64,000 nucleotides of DNA, from contig MU270079.1 in the NCBI GenBank assembly GCA_021432635.1, positions 186,001-250,000 of the forward strand, written 5' to 3'. Shown here piece by piece: positions 1 through 12,800 of this stretch. Under the pieces are notes generated by a model that was not told the origin of the DNA, made no database searches, and saw nothing but the letters and a program-made list of their open reading frames with translations. Source of the stretch: Thozetella sp. PMI_491. Taxonomy: Eukaryota; Ascomycota; Sordariomycetes; Chaetosphaeriales; Chaetosphaeriaceae. The translations under genes and the position numbers were made by a program. Numbering within the stretch: position 1 is the stretch's first letter; each line of letters starts with the position of its first letter.

Positions 1-246
1 TGCCATGTGGGATCGGAATGCCACTGGATCACCTAGGAAGTCTTTCAATCGAATGTTGACATTGGACACCTTCCCAAGCACCCAGTGCTTGAGTTTGTCG
101 AGTCTCTTGCAAGCTTGACACAGCACCAAAAAGTCAGCCACTGTCAAGTACGAGGATAGTGCCTCTAGAATTGGGTAGAGTGTAGAATCGAAAATATCCA
201 GCCAGCCCAGTTGGGGTTGGTAGCTGTCGTTGGGAGGCACATCCAT
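1..246 (-). CDS. F-box-like protein, N-terminal fragment cut by window edge
   Basis: An open minus-strand frame starts at an ATG at 246-244 and runs off the left edge with no stop in 82 codons. The visible protein begins MDVPPNDSYQ and then has LDIFD, YPILEALSSYLTVADF and LVLCQACKRL. That pattern (a leucine-rich helix after a proline-containing start, then 'vadflvLcqaCKrL') looks like the short F-box helix bundle at the N terminus of many fungal hypothetical proteins, which would link a substrate receptor to Skp1. The F-box reading rests on pattern alone; the rest of the protein lies outside the window. Its promoter would lie in the gap shared with the NLR-like gene at 985. Confidence 0.5.
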   Translation of the reverse strand, partial: MDVPPNDSYQPQLGWLDIFDSTLYPILEALSSYLTVADFLVLCQACKRLDKLKHWVLGKVSNVNIRLKDFLGDPVAFRSHMA

Positions 247-984
247 ACTGTTTGTGTTGTCCGGCTGAGGAATTCAAATGAGTTCTAATCTTGGCTGAGA
301 AGTCTAAATTGCGCGAACCCCTAACAACGACGCCTACCCACGTGACTCGGCGTCATAGAAACTTACTGTGACGATGCCATTCGGGATTTCATTTGGGTTA
401 ACTTTGATGAAAGAGACTTTAGTGTGCATGAGGTAGAAAAAATGAATAGTTTCGTAAACGAGTTAGATTGGTCCATTGTTACAGAGCTGACACCTGACTT
501 GTCGAGGTGGAATGTTTGCTGGACTGACGATCTACCTAAGGTAGATAATAGGTAAGGCATCTAACTACTTACCTACCCTTTGTCACCGCACAGAATTTGT
601 AGACGATCTAAGTTCTATCTAAATTAACTAATTGTTTCTTCCATTCCCATAAGCCCAAAATTGAAATATATATTCCTTTTTCAACTGCTTGATGGACTCA
701 GGCGCCTCGCTCCTTCTTGGGCGTTGGGCTGCATCGTCTGTCAGGTGACTTATCACAGCCATCATGCAGGTAGCCAGTCAGCCACGCTGCTAAGGTAGGA
801 AACGAGGCAGCCTCGGGCAGGCAGACTGTGGCAAATTCAGCCCATGAATCGGCCTTAAGGCCTTCTGACAACCCGCAACCTCTCTTCATCTTCCCAAGCT
901 GCGGTAACTCCACCGCAGGACTTGTTCCTCTCAATTATCCCGGATCATGTCTGCTAGTAAGAGCTCTAGCTTAATCAAAAAGTC
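247..984. other. Divergent intergenic gap, no gene seen
   Basis: About 740 bases separate the F-box-like gene and the NLR-like frame, which point away from each other. The stretch is AT-richer than its surroundings around 540-680. It contains only short, uncharacteristic reading frames, which I take as chance. Both promoters should lie here, but I see no clear TATA box or operator. Confidence 0.5.
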
Positions 985-3834
985 ATGGAGGCAGCGGGGC
1001 TGGCGGTCGGCGTCGTTGCTCTGGCCAGCCTTTTCAGAGGCTGTCTCGATCTGTTTGCTTATATCTCCGCCACAAAGTCGATAGGGTATGACTACGAGTT
1101 ACTAGACACCAAGCTCAACATCGAGAAGACAATTTTCCTCCAATGGGCCAGCCATGTCAGGCTGTTCGAGGAGAACTACATCCGGCTTCTGGATGAGGCC
1201 GGCGTCTGCAGAAGCGTGTCAACGGCCCTGCTGGCTATCCAGGGTCTTCTCAGCGATGGCAAGAACTTACAGCAGCATTATGGAGTGCGTCCAGCCGAAG
1301 CAAATGAGTTCAATGATGTGATCCCGGTTATTAGCGGACCCCGAATGGCAAGCGTTGTCCGTAGCTTCCAGGCTATGACCCTGCAGGAAGGGAAGCGGGG
1401 AGAGTTGCAAAGGCTTCGCTGGGTTGTGCGCGACAAGGACAAATTCGATGAGCTGCTTAGGCAGCTGTCTTATTTCAACTCCAAACTCAACGAACTGGTC
1501 CCGGAGAGCGAGCAGAACGTAATTCTCATGGTCCAGTCCGATCTTGAGGACCTAGGTAGTATCTGCAAGATGAAACTAGTTGCTCAAGCAGCTACCAGCC
1601 AGGAGCAGATGGTAGCCACAGTTGCTTAGAAGACCGTTACAGAAGACTGCCAACGTCGTGTGTTGCAGGCTCTCTGGTACCGAACAATGCATGTCCGAAG
1701 AGAACAAGTGGCTATAGCTCATTCCAAGACCTTCATATGGGCCCTAGAAGCGAGTAAGGATTCTATCCACTGGGACAGCCTCGAAAGCTGGCTCTATCGC
1801 GGAAGTGGCTTGTATTGGGTCTCTGGCAAAGCAGGCAGCGGGAAGTCCACGCTCATGAAATTTCTCTACGGGCACGAAAGAACGCGTAATCTTCTCAAGA
1901 TCTGGTCGGGAGACAGAGATCTTACGATCTCGAGCTTCTTCTTTTGGTCTCTTGGCGGCCCGGAGCAAGGATCCCAGGATGGATTGCTGAGAGCTTTGTT
2001 ATATGACATCCTACTCTCCGACCCAACATTGATCCCTGAGATTCTTCCAGCCATGTGGAGAGAGGTTCAGACCTCAGACAGCGAAGACCCTGCTGTCCCT
2101 TCTCCATTGGAAATGGAAACAGCTCTCCAGAATCTCATATCTCACGCTGGAAACATACGCAAATATTGTTTCTTCATTGATGGCCTTGATGAGTTTTCCG
2201 GGAGACACGAGGACACGATTGCATTCCTAACCAACCTGGTTCAAACCCCCAACTTCAAAATCATTGTTTCCAGTCGACCTATCCCGTCTTGTGTGGATGC
2301 CTTTTCTAATAACCCGAAACTGCGCCATCAGGATCTAACGCGCGGCGATATTCAATCCTACGTCTCCGAAACTATTCGTTCACATCGCCACGTCCAGAGC
2401 CTTTTATGCTCCGATGCGCAATGGGCAGAGCAGATCATCAACGATATTGTTGGGAAAGCCTCTGGCGTATTTCTATGGGTTGTGCTTGCATGCCGCTCTG
2501 TCCGTCAAGGCTTTACTGCTTACGACCACCTCTCAGAGATCCAGAAACGGATAGACGAGCTACCCCCTGAGCTAAAGGATCTGTTCACTCACATGTTGGG
2601 CAAGATCGAGGCTCGCTATCGGGAGCAAGCAGCTAAGCTTTTGCGCCTATGCTACGAGAGCCGGTTATACAACTCTAGTGAGCCCCTTCAGACTCTCGGG
2701 GTAGCTCTGATTGACGACGGTAAGATGAAAACGGACCAGTTATCATTAATCGCCCCCATAACCTGGGGCAGGGCAAGGCGAAAATGCGAGGCGTTGGAAG
2801 GGCGATTGCGGAGCCGTTGCTATGGGTTGTTGGAGATTCGAATGTTTAACGAATATGGGCTGAAGCCCAGTCATAGATGCTTTTGTAAAGCTCAAAGTGC
2901 GGAAGACAATGACACACTGTTAGATTCGACGGTTGCATTCATGCATCGCTCCGTCTTTGAGTTTTTGGATCAACCTGAGGTTTGGCGTTTTGACGGCCTG
3001 CAACTCAACGACAAAGGATTCGAGGCCACAGCCACGCTTGCAAATATGTCATTGGAACTGCAATTCGGCCCGGTAACTAGCCAGCCCCGCCCAGGCACGT
3101 CTTTTAAAGACTTCTTGCTATACGGCCGTCGTGCAGATACCTTAGCGCCTGATCTATTCTCACCCGTATTGCTGAAGTTCGAGAAATTGGTCAAAAGGAC
3201 TCTCTCTAGGTACAGCCCATCGCTTCTCTGTGTTCATAACCTAAGGAGAGTTGCCCGGGCAAGCGCCTTCGACAACTAGCCGTTCGCTCTGCTCCTCGCG
3301 TTGGAAGCTAGGATGCTCAACTTTGCCAAGTCTTACATTCAAGTGCATTATGGCACATCTCTACCCAGTTTTAGAGATTCTCTTCTAGGACACGTTCTCC
3401 GCGGCTACCTGATTGAGGAATTGAGTCGGGAGCATCATTGTGTGCCTACTTCGACCTTGCAGTTCCTCCTCCAGTTAGGCTGCGACCCAAACGAAAAGAT
3501 TGCATCCCGTTGGGGTCACATGGAAACCGCTTGGGAGGAATGGATTATCACGATGCGCTGCCATGACTTTGATTCTGCGATTCACGCCGCCATAGTCACC
3601 GAAATCTTCATCCAGAAGGGCGCAGACACTATCATCGGCAAAGATTGGGTCGGTGATTCGCTCCCGGCGATTATTAATAGGAAGTTCGTTAACTTCGCTG
3701 CCGAAAACATCACGTTATCCATGAAGGATCGAGGTCATGTCTCCGATTCTGGACGACGGCTGCTTCGCCTTGTTGAGAAGCCAGCGGGCGCCGAGCGCCG
3801 ACTGGCAAATTCTCGCGACGACTTAGCGCTTTGA
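985..3834 (+). pseudogene. HeLo-NACHT NLR-like (STAND) gene interrupted by two in-frame TAG codons
   Basis: One continuous 950-codon frame runs from the ATG at 985 to a TGA at 3832-3834, broken only by TAG at 1627-1629 and TAG at 3277-3279. Residues 1 to about 210 look like a HeLo (prion-inhibition) domain: an N-terminal hydrophobic helix beginning MEAAGLAVGVVALASLFRGC, then long amphipathic helices. Next comes a NACHT NTPase with P-loop GKAGSGKST (1825-1851) and a Walker B region FFIDGLDEF (about 2173-2200), followed by SSRP and RSVFEFL motifs typical of these fungal proteins. HeLo domains cause membrane-targeted cell death in fungal allorecognition; NACHT is the oligomerising switch. No WD40, ankyrin or TPR repeats are visible at the C terminus. 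Both stops lie one C-to-T change (CpA context) from a glutamine codon, as repeat-induced point mutation would produce. A 57-nt GT-AG intron (1612-1668) could remove the first stop, but its donor is poor. Probably a pseudogene; readthrough or splicing is not excluded. Confidence 0.75.
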
Positions 3835-6800
3835 GAAAGTATTACAGACCTGTCGGTGCGCGTCGTTTGACATAGGAAACACAGCAAAGACTCAAGGTCT
3901 GATTGAGTATTTAACTATAATGCATGCTCAGCCAGTTTGTAGACTTTCAAGCCTCCAGAGACAACAGCTCGTCACGGGGAAACATGGAGGCTTGAGCTGG
4001 CTACAATCCACTCTCTGCTTGCTTTTTTGTTTGGTATGGGCCAGGCTTTAAGCATATCTGCGGGTTTAAAAGCCAGTAAACGGCCCTATGGGCGCGGTTT
4101 TGGCCCTTTGGCTCGCTGTCGGCCCTGTAAACTCTCTGTCCATCTCCGTATGGTCTAGGTTCGTCGAGAAGCATCGCCAAAGGGAGACATGAGCTGACGC
4201 AAACAAGAGCAATACTAAACAGGGCTGAGTACCATGAGTTGCCATTGCAGGTTAGAGGCAGGTAGCGGCCATATCGCTAGGCAGCATCGAGGCTATAATA
4301 GGCAGCTCAATTTTGCGACGAAGTGTAGGTGTACTAGGTTGCCTACTCGTTAGACATTCGGCCGCGGAGGCTACACGAGGCAGAAGTTGCGCAATGCTCT
4401 GCCTAACAGAGTGTCTGGAAGATGCCTAGAAGACGAACAGCTCTTACGGTACTGTAGACAGCCGAGAAAATGCACCGGTGCTCTGAGGGAACTGTTCATC
4501 ACCATCCTGCACAGAACGACCGACAGGGGCTCGACCTCTCTAAAGGATCGGCTAGCCCGCGTGATTGTGGTGACTGAAGAGGCAGAAACAAGACACTCGG
4601 AGCTAAAGGCTGCCGAGAGACTACGCACAGACGCTACGTAAGGTTGGCTGTTGTAGCATTGGGTCTACGCAGCTCGCCATCAACCCTGAGATCCCGAAGA
4701 CTGCAGCACTGGCCGAAGAGGTTACATGCCATTGCGATCATGAGACCGCAACCGCAGCCGTGATAAGGCCTCTCGTTGATAGTAGATCTACGAACTAGAG
4801 CAAGAGCACGCCGAGAGGGACTGTTTCACACGGGGAATAGAGATAAGGAAAAGGGGTCAGAGCGAAACAGATGCCGAACTGCACGCATGAGGCCTACTAA
4901 GCGTTGCTCTATGCAAGCGGCGCTAGAGCGACGGATTGTCTATCGGCACCGACCAGCGCGCTGATAGCATAGGCGTAATCGACTCGACGGGTGAGACATG
5001 GACCCAACCTTGTGATACCCACCGGCGTATTCATGATCAGGTGATGCAGACCAGGGTGGTGCGGCAGTGGGCGCACCCCGAGCTAAGGTGGTGTGCGGGT
5101 GCAGCGCTTCGATCACGGGTATGTTTCCACCTTGGCTGCGTGGCCAGACCGTGCTAATCGCACGCCCTTTGTGGTCATCCTCCCTGACGGGGGGCGACAG
5201 GCCGCGTGGGATGATCTTGGCGAGTGCACCGCTGCCAGGGCGTCACGGCGCCGGGGGGTGCGAAGGTGAGCAATGGGAGCGCTGAGCGAAACGGGACGAG
5301 AGGCGAAGGTGGGCTGTTGTGGATATATGTTGGGCGGCCTATACACGGCACGAGAGTCGCGCTCGCGTGGTAGTCGACCTTGGGCGAGCGAGGGTCGTGC
5401 AGGCCATAGCGCTCGATGTCGCCTCGGGCGGATTTTCTGTTGGTCCAGGCCCCCCAACGTGAAACGAGCATGCCAGGTACCCGCGCGATCCTAACCAGAC
5501 AGCGTGCGCTGTTGCAATAACAAACCTGATTTCGTCCCAGACATTCTGCAAGCCAAACTAGGGGGGGCCAGGGGAGTTGTGGCGGACAGGAGCTGAGCTG
5601 CGGGACGGCATATTGCACTAAGCAGCCGGGCTGCTAAGCCTACGTATGGATGTTGTCATGGAGGGGCATAGTCGCGCGAAAAACTCCTGGTGCAGACCTA
5701 GATTACAGCTGCTGACCTTGGTTGGGTCCCTGTGTATAGCGTGCTGGTCCATTCGCGCGTCGCATAGACGCTATAGGGGGGGGTAAGAAAAAGCAGGGCG
5801 CACGACACGCTTACCCCGGCAAGGATGGGCGCTGGACGCGGAAAGGTTATCGGAGCAGAACCAGCCGCCGGATTGGGCCATGACATAGGACAGGACGCGG
5901 GCATGTTATGTGTTTACGCTATGCGGTGTCCCGCTACTATGGATTGCCAGGCTTTCGCGCGCGCGCTCGTGCATACGCTGGAGGGATCCACGACGTCCAG
6001 TAGGCACTGTGTGTGCTGGCCCAGGTCAGCTCCGACACAGGACGCCCACCGACTGGCGCCCATTCGCGGAGCCGGCTTCAGGCTGTGACGTTGCTGATCC
6101 TGTGGGAGGACGGAAGCGCCCCTTAGCAGGGCAGAGCCGGCTGCGGAGGGCCCGAGGGCATGAAGGTTTGGATTGATGCGAAATTAGCTCTGCAAAAGTG
6201 CTGTGCGGTCTGCCTCGATTGCGCGTCGGGGCCAGCCAACGATTCGAGTGGCAGAAGGAAACAGTGGACGAGGAGGGGGTGAGCAAGTTGTTTGCTTTCG
6301 CGAGGTGGCACGCCGCCGGCGATTGGCCTTTCCATTCGCCAATTGCCAATTGCAAATTGCCATCAAGCCCAAAAGTGCAGCAGCGAATGCCTTTCCCGCC
6401 CTGCGCGATTGTTGCACATTTGCTGTCGGGAATTGGCGAGGCGGACTGGTTCTGGGCTGTCCCCTCATAGTCCTACAGAGGGATCAACCGACCGTCGCGA
6501 TTAGTCGCCCTCGCCGACGACGGGCGCCTCGCTGTTCCTCTCTCGGGCGCGCAGCGGCGGGAAAAGCACACTTGCACAAAGAAAGCCTTCGGCTTTGAAG
6601 AATAGCACAACCCTCTTAGCGTTGGCTGACCGCCTCCGGCGCTGGGCAATGAAAGACAGCGGGGAAGGCGGTTCTTCACGAGCAGGCATGGAATAGACCC
6701 CCAAGAGCCTTCTTGCGGTCACGGCTTGGGAGACCAACCAAGCGGCCGAGACGAGCCACCAAAGGGCGGCATGGGCTGGCATCGAATTGGCACCAGCAGC

Positions 6801-9800
6801 GCCTCCTTGTTGGCTTGCATTCCTTTGACCTGCTCTCAGCTCATTCCTTGTTCTGGCGGGACACGCCCTCGAGCCAACTTCGTGGCAGACGCTGGATGGC
6901 CTAGTCGATTGGTCAATGGCTTTGAAGCACTGTGGGGAGCAATGCAGGGTACTGGGCGGTTGCTTTTCTACGCCTACGGTGCCACAGGAGCCAGAACGGG
7001 CATCGAGGGCAAGCCAACTGAACTGAACTGAACTGGCCTGCCCCGTTTTCCCTCTCCGTTCGCCAAGCGTGCGCTGCTGCTGGGCCCCCCCTCTCAGGTC
7101 GCAATATTTGGGCATTGAGGCGTGCCACCCAGCAATATCGGAATGGACGCACCCACCGCCGGTTTGCGCTCGCCATGGCACCGAAACGTGCAGGCTTGGG
7201 CGAAAGAGGAAGGACCAAGGCCCCGGCGAGCAGCGAAGGAGAGGTCCATCAAGGGCCAGGAGGGGCTCGCGTCGGCCTAGACGCGCTTCTCCCCTTCCAG
7301 CCCCTCATCTTGGGTGTCGTCGCTGGTGGCGTAAAGGAGGGGTGATAAGATAGTGTAGATTGACGGCGACCGATAACGGGGTCCCCGCCGATCGCCCAGT
7401 GGTTCCGCCTGGCGGTTTGCGACGGGATATCAAGGCCGGACAAACGAGATAGGCCCGCGACCAGAGCGAGCGATACAGTACGCTGCGCACTATGTATGCA
7501 ACAGCAGGTGCAGCGACCAGCCTCGGAATAACGGGAGGCTATCGCGGGAAGAGAAAGTCGAGAAACTGCGCATCAATTCGATCAATTCGATCAATCCCAC
7601 CGAGGCCCCGAGTGTGAGCAAGCCCCTTGCTGAGCGGGCGTTCGGCTTTCTTCAGCCCAGGCTCAGGCCGGGCACCCACCAGACGGGCAAACCCACACTT
7701 CGCAAGGGGGGGAGGAGGGGGTGAGCAGGGCGCAAACTCCTGGCCGGTCCGCATTGGGATGGACCATGTGAAGGGAGATCCGAGACATCTCCCACACTTT
7801 CTCCCCTCGCGGAGGGACCCTCTTCGCCTATCTTGCGTTGCGAGGGGTCCCGAAGGGGGAAAGGGGGCTGGGGACGGGCTTGTTCGTGATCAGATCACGA
7901 ACAGGTGCCGGAGACAGTGGACCGGCGCAGCCTTAGCACCACGACGGCTCTGGATAAGATGCTCTATCAGCGCAGACCGGTACGCTGCTTAGGGGGGTCA
8001 GGTGCCTGTTGCTCCCACGCTTGTGACAGCGGGATGATGCGAGGGGGGGATGAGAAAATGGGAGGGTCGGTGTGGTGCGATAATCAATTGCCCCCTTGTG
8101 CGTAGTCGGCTATTCTATTCTATCTTTAGCGTCATGGGTAGGGTGATTGGGGGGGCATCTCGTGGTCGGGAATTGGCAAGGTAGTGGGACAGCCTTCGTG
8201 CTCCTCCTCCTCTTGCTCCTCCTCGGTTTGTAGGAGGTTTCTTCCTGTTAGTGAGGGGGGCTGCGGTCTGTTTGTGCAGCCCTCCCTCCCCCTCCCCCCC
8301 TTCCTCTCCGAGGGCCGTCTCCTAGCGCTCAATAAGGCCCGCCCCTCTCTGTGAGACATTGGGTCAATGCCGGCGGTGAAGCGCATGGAAACGAAGCCAA
8401 ATTGGCCGGCCAGACCGGCCGTCCTTCAAGGTGCGAAAACGAGAAGGAAAAAAAAACAACCTCGCTAAGTCCTGCGTGGAGAATTGGACGGGCGTGGGGC
8501 CATTGGCGCACTGGCAGAGAAACGCTCTGCTGGCCGCTACAAGCCGCCGAGCGCGCCGGGCGGTGAGACCCAGGAGCCCCTCGATGCAGACCGCTCCGGG
8601 GGCCGGTGGATCTGGCGCGGCCTCCGTTGGCGGCGGCGACTAACGACCACGCATCATCGCAAATCCTTAGTGCCACCAAAGCCTCCGGGCCATCGCTAAG
8701 GAGCAATTGACGCTTAGTCCTACGAGGGGAGGGGAAACGGCAGCTTGCCAGGCAGCGTAGGCAGCAAAGGCGCATGATGTCGGCGGAGCAGATTGGATTA
8801 TTCTTTTATCAATTGCTGCTGATGCGCTCCGGAATTGAGTCAAGCGGGCGGCGCGGCGGCCTTGGACGGCACAGGGCGAGAGGAGAGGCATGGGTTCCAT
8901 TGTTGGCAGTAAAAGAAGCAACAAAGTCCCAGCAGGCAACCCCCCCTCACCTCTTCCCCCCCCCCTCCTCGCTTCGTTTCCCCTTAGCGTTGCTCACTCA
9001 CGCCAATGGCTACAGTGTGAACAAAGAGGCAACGGCCTTGGGGGGGAATATCTGTCTGGAACTCCGTATCGGTCTGTATTCGTGCAAAACCGACCGAGGC
9101 CCCGTGTGGGCGAGCGAGCGCCCGCCCGCCCCAGGCTCGCTCGACTACGGCGGCGATAGGCGATAGAAGGGGGGGCAGCCTGAGCTGAGCTGAAGGACCT
9201 CCCTCGCCCTCGCGCCTCCTCACTTGCGCGGCCGAATTAACATGTGTCGGGGAGGAGGGGGACTGCCCATCAAGTGCGCGCACACAGTACGACGAACTCG
9301 GGGAGGGCAACGTTGAGGGTGATCTCGCACTCGCCTCCCGGAACACTCGGTACGGGGGGAACAGGCCGCGTAAAGCAGACTGCGAATCTCGCCGGGCTAT
9401 GCTCTAACCCTCGGACACGCTGTGATTCCAAAAGCCCTAAAGTCCGGTAGTAGATATGGCCGCGACTGCGTGGACGGTGAGACGGAGGCTCGGAATCCGT
9501 GTTAGTATCACAGAAGTATCGGCGATAACGTGTTGCGAGGATCCGATACAAGGGGCGTAGTGTACAAGAGTGAGAGAAACACGGTGTGGGGGTTGCAATA
9601 GGGCGCGGACACGGACAAACTGTGTGCTAAACGGCCCTGTAACCCTCTAGGCACTGCTGACTCCTTCGGCGACGGAGGCAAATGGTTTTAGTCCTGGCCT
9701 AGCCTGCCTGCGCCCGAAGTAATGCCCAGATGGGGGAGACTGAGCGAACGAGAGTGAGCGCGCGCGCGCGTGCGAGGGAGAGGCAGGGACGGGCTAGACG

Positions 9801-12800
9801 GGGCGCCGTCATCTCGAAATCCATCCGCCTGGGTTGATTTGAAAGCAGGCGCGTGGTGGACCGCTAAAGCCACACCTCCCCAGGAACGGGTCGCCCAGGT
9901 CGGGGAGGTACCTCGAGCTTGGCATAAGGTACATGTGATCTTATCGATAAAGACAGGTTGAGACTAGACTTAAAAGGGATGATAAGTGTTTCATTTTTAT
10001 GGGTCCGGGCTTCATCGACTGGCTGGCAGGCTCCAATGTCCACGGGAGAGCACTCGTCACGGCCCTCTTTTGCTGCGTTCGCTGTCGACTTTCCTTTCGC
10101 CGCCTGGCTCCTCCCGACCAACTGCCCGCGACTCCAGAATGAGTCACAGCTCGCGACCTGCGTCGCCAACACTCACAGACTCCATTCTCTTACAGCCCCC
10201 ATAGCCAGGCCAAACATGCCGAAACGGAGGGCTTCCTCGCGCGCCCCAGCCGCCCTGATTCGCCAATTCTCCCGGCTGTTCTGCGGCCATGGGAATTGGA
10301 ACCACCTTTCCCCGGTTCGCCAGCTTGCCAGCTCGCCTGTGCTGCCAATTCCCAACCCGCTCCAGGTGGCAATGCGTCGCTCGCCCCTGGCCTCCTCCCA
10401 ACAGCTGCTCCGCTGGATCCCGCGACGATGATGAGCTGGCGGCAAACCAATTTTTTTTTTATTTTCTTTTCCCACAGCCTGACGCCCCTCTCGCTCGCAA
10501 GAGGGGCAAGCTAGCCAGGGCCTTACCCTCGCCGCTTATTTCTCAATTCAATGATGCCCAAGGGGGCGACCGGGGACTGGCTCAATCGGGCGGGCGCCAT
10601 TGACCACCATTGACCGAGCCATTGACGAATCGGCATCGTAATTGTGCTCGTCTACTGGCTGCTGAGGCAGAGAGCTCGTGGGCATCGACAACTAGGCAAA
10701 CAGATCCCCCAGCAGGTTGCTTCTTCCCCGCCCTCTTGCTCAATGGGCTGCCTGCCCGAGCGCCGCAGTTTGGCTGACCATTTTGACCTGTCAGGTAAGT
10801 CGAATTGATTATTCGCGCCTCTACTCCGAGTCGGCGTCCAGGCTCCCTTCCAGTAGGCCTGAAGCCGCCGTCAATCCCTCCCCCCCTTCTCGCGAGCCTC
10901 GTCTTCGCCCCTGGTGGGCACTAGGTCTCGCCGCACTCGCATTTGCTCAACCCTGAACGCTGAGCTTCACGCGAAGCACGGGTTGTTGGCGTAGACAAGC
11001 ACGTCTACGTGAATCCCCTCGGCTCCCGTCGCCACCACAGGTGGTTTCGACGGGCAGGGAAGACGAGCTAGTCGCTGTCTTTCCTCTCCCTACCCTTGCC
11101 ACTTCTTCAGCTATACCCCCCATGCTCTGTCATGAAGTCACACAAGGCGGCCCTGGGAGGCATTCCGCTTTGCGGATGCTCAGGGGGCAGCAACAGCGTG
11201 AAACCTACATGTCCTTGCCCTAGACCTCTTTGTCCTCGCCAGCCCCATCCACCTGAGCCGCTTATATGCTGCATAGGTGTGGAAAGGCTGTGATTGCACA
11301 GTGATACAGACTGCCCGATCTGGCCCGTGCTCGTGGTAGGCTTGTCCCGGGTGCCAAACTTAAACGTACTCGTATCCGGTGACTTTGATGGTTCGGTGTG
11401 ACGCTTCCAGGCACTTGAACGACCAATGCTCGTCGAGATACGTAGGCAGGAGGGGTGGAGGAGGAGAGGGAAATAGGTCCAGCCATTGAGTTCCCAGTAG
11501 GCTGCCGGCAGCTCCAGGCAGAGCCTCATTCTGCCCCTCCGTCCCTGCCCACCCTTTCACATGAACAACGCCTCCGTCTTGCCTTCATCCCGCAATGCCC
11601 CCGAACTCTGTCGAGGCTCCTGATGGGACCGGCTGGCCCCGGAAGGAAGCCTTCCCCATCGCAATTGGCTACATGGTGGCGAGCAAGAACTCACGTATTA
11701 CCAGCCCGCAGCGCCGTCGCGCCATATCCCATGCGAGGTGCGACGCACCAAGCTTTCGGCTCGCTTTGCTTTCGTGGACCGAAGCTTGAGGCACCGGGGC
11801 CGAACTGGGCCGATGGGAATCCGCACAGTGAGTCGCAAGCTTGGATGCACCGACGGTTCGAGGCACAACGGCAACGTGGAGCAGCGCTAGGCTTCCGCGA
11901 GTGATGACGACAGCCCGTCTTCGAGAGCCAAGGCAGCCGCGTGCATTGCCGTGTTGCTGTGCTGGACATGCGAGAAGTTCAGAGGCCCACGACGAGAGGC
12001 AGAAAGCGACAGGCTACCGGCAATCGCTGCTTCTCGGCGCCAGGGCTCTTCCTGCACACACCCAAAACACACGCACACAGTGTTTGGTGGAGAGCATCAA
12101 TCACAATAGCAGGCAATGCGGCCGCAAGCCTTGGGATCCCGCCTTTGGAAGGGGGGGGGGGGGCCGAGAAGCGAGAGCCTCAGCAATCTGGCGGGGACCC
12201 CTCCTTGCCCTCCTCGACTCTCGAGGGCTGCGGACAAACCAATTCCCCCTCCTCCACTGGCGCTGGCTGCACCAATTGGGAGCAGGCTGGGGACTGGGGC
12301 GAAACTTGTTTGGCAGGACGCCCCAAGGTACCGCGGGTTGGGCAGGAAGTACCAGGCTGGTCATTCGTGCCCAGCCGGTCCGCCTGGGGTGACCAGGATC
12401 CGAGGGGTGGCGGTCACTCTGATTGGCCCACAGGCTGCATCGTGGCTTAGAGGGGGGTGTGACTCGAAAGGGGTATGACTCCCACTGGGGCAAGTCACAC
12501 TTACACATTCCTGGGCGGGCGCCTTCGACCCCAGACTTGCCAGAATCTGTGCATCCCCCCCCTTCTCCGGGGCCGTCCCAGGCGGATGCGAGTGCCTGGG
12601 GGCGCCTGGTGACGCCTGCGTGACCACTAACACGCCGCGTCTGCTCAGGCAGAACAGCGCCCGTGTCTCACTGGGGGGGAGAGGGGGGCAGGAGGGCACC
12701 CAAACCGACTTGCGCCGCGGGAGGCTGTTCGCTCAGCCAGCGTTAAACGGTGACTGCGAATACTGTGCGGTGCGGTGGTGCGGTCCGCGTACGTTTTGAT

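Noticed and set aside
1612-1668. 57-nt GT-AG intron removing the first stop of the NLR-like gene
   Set aside because: The donor GTAGCC is poor and no comparable intron removes the second stop. Kept only as an alternative.
4387-4964. Possible transposon remnant (short basic frames at 4387-4641 and 4776-4964)
   Set aside because: No reverse transcriptase, integrase or transposase motif, and no terminal repeats found by eye.
6501-7181. Minus-strand frame of 226 codons in the gene desert
   Set aside because: No domain and no splice or start context. Neighbouring frames are equally open.
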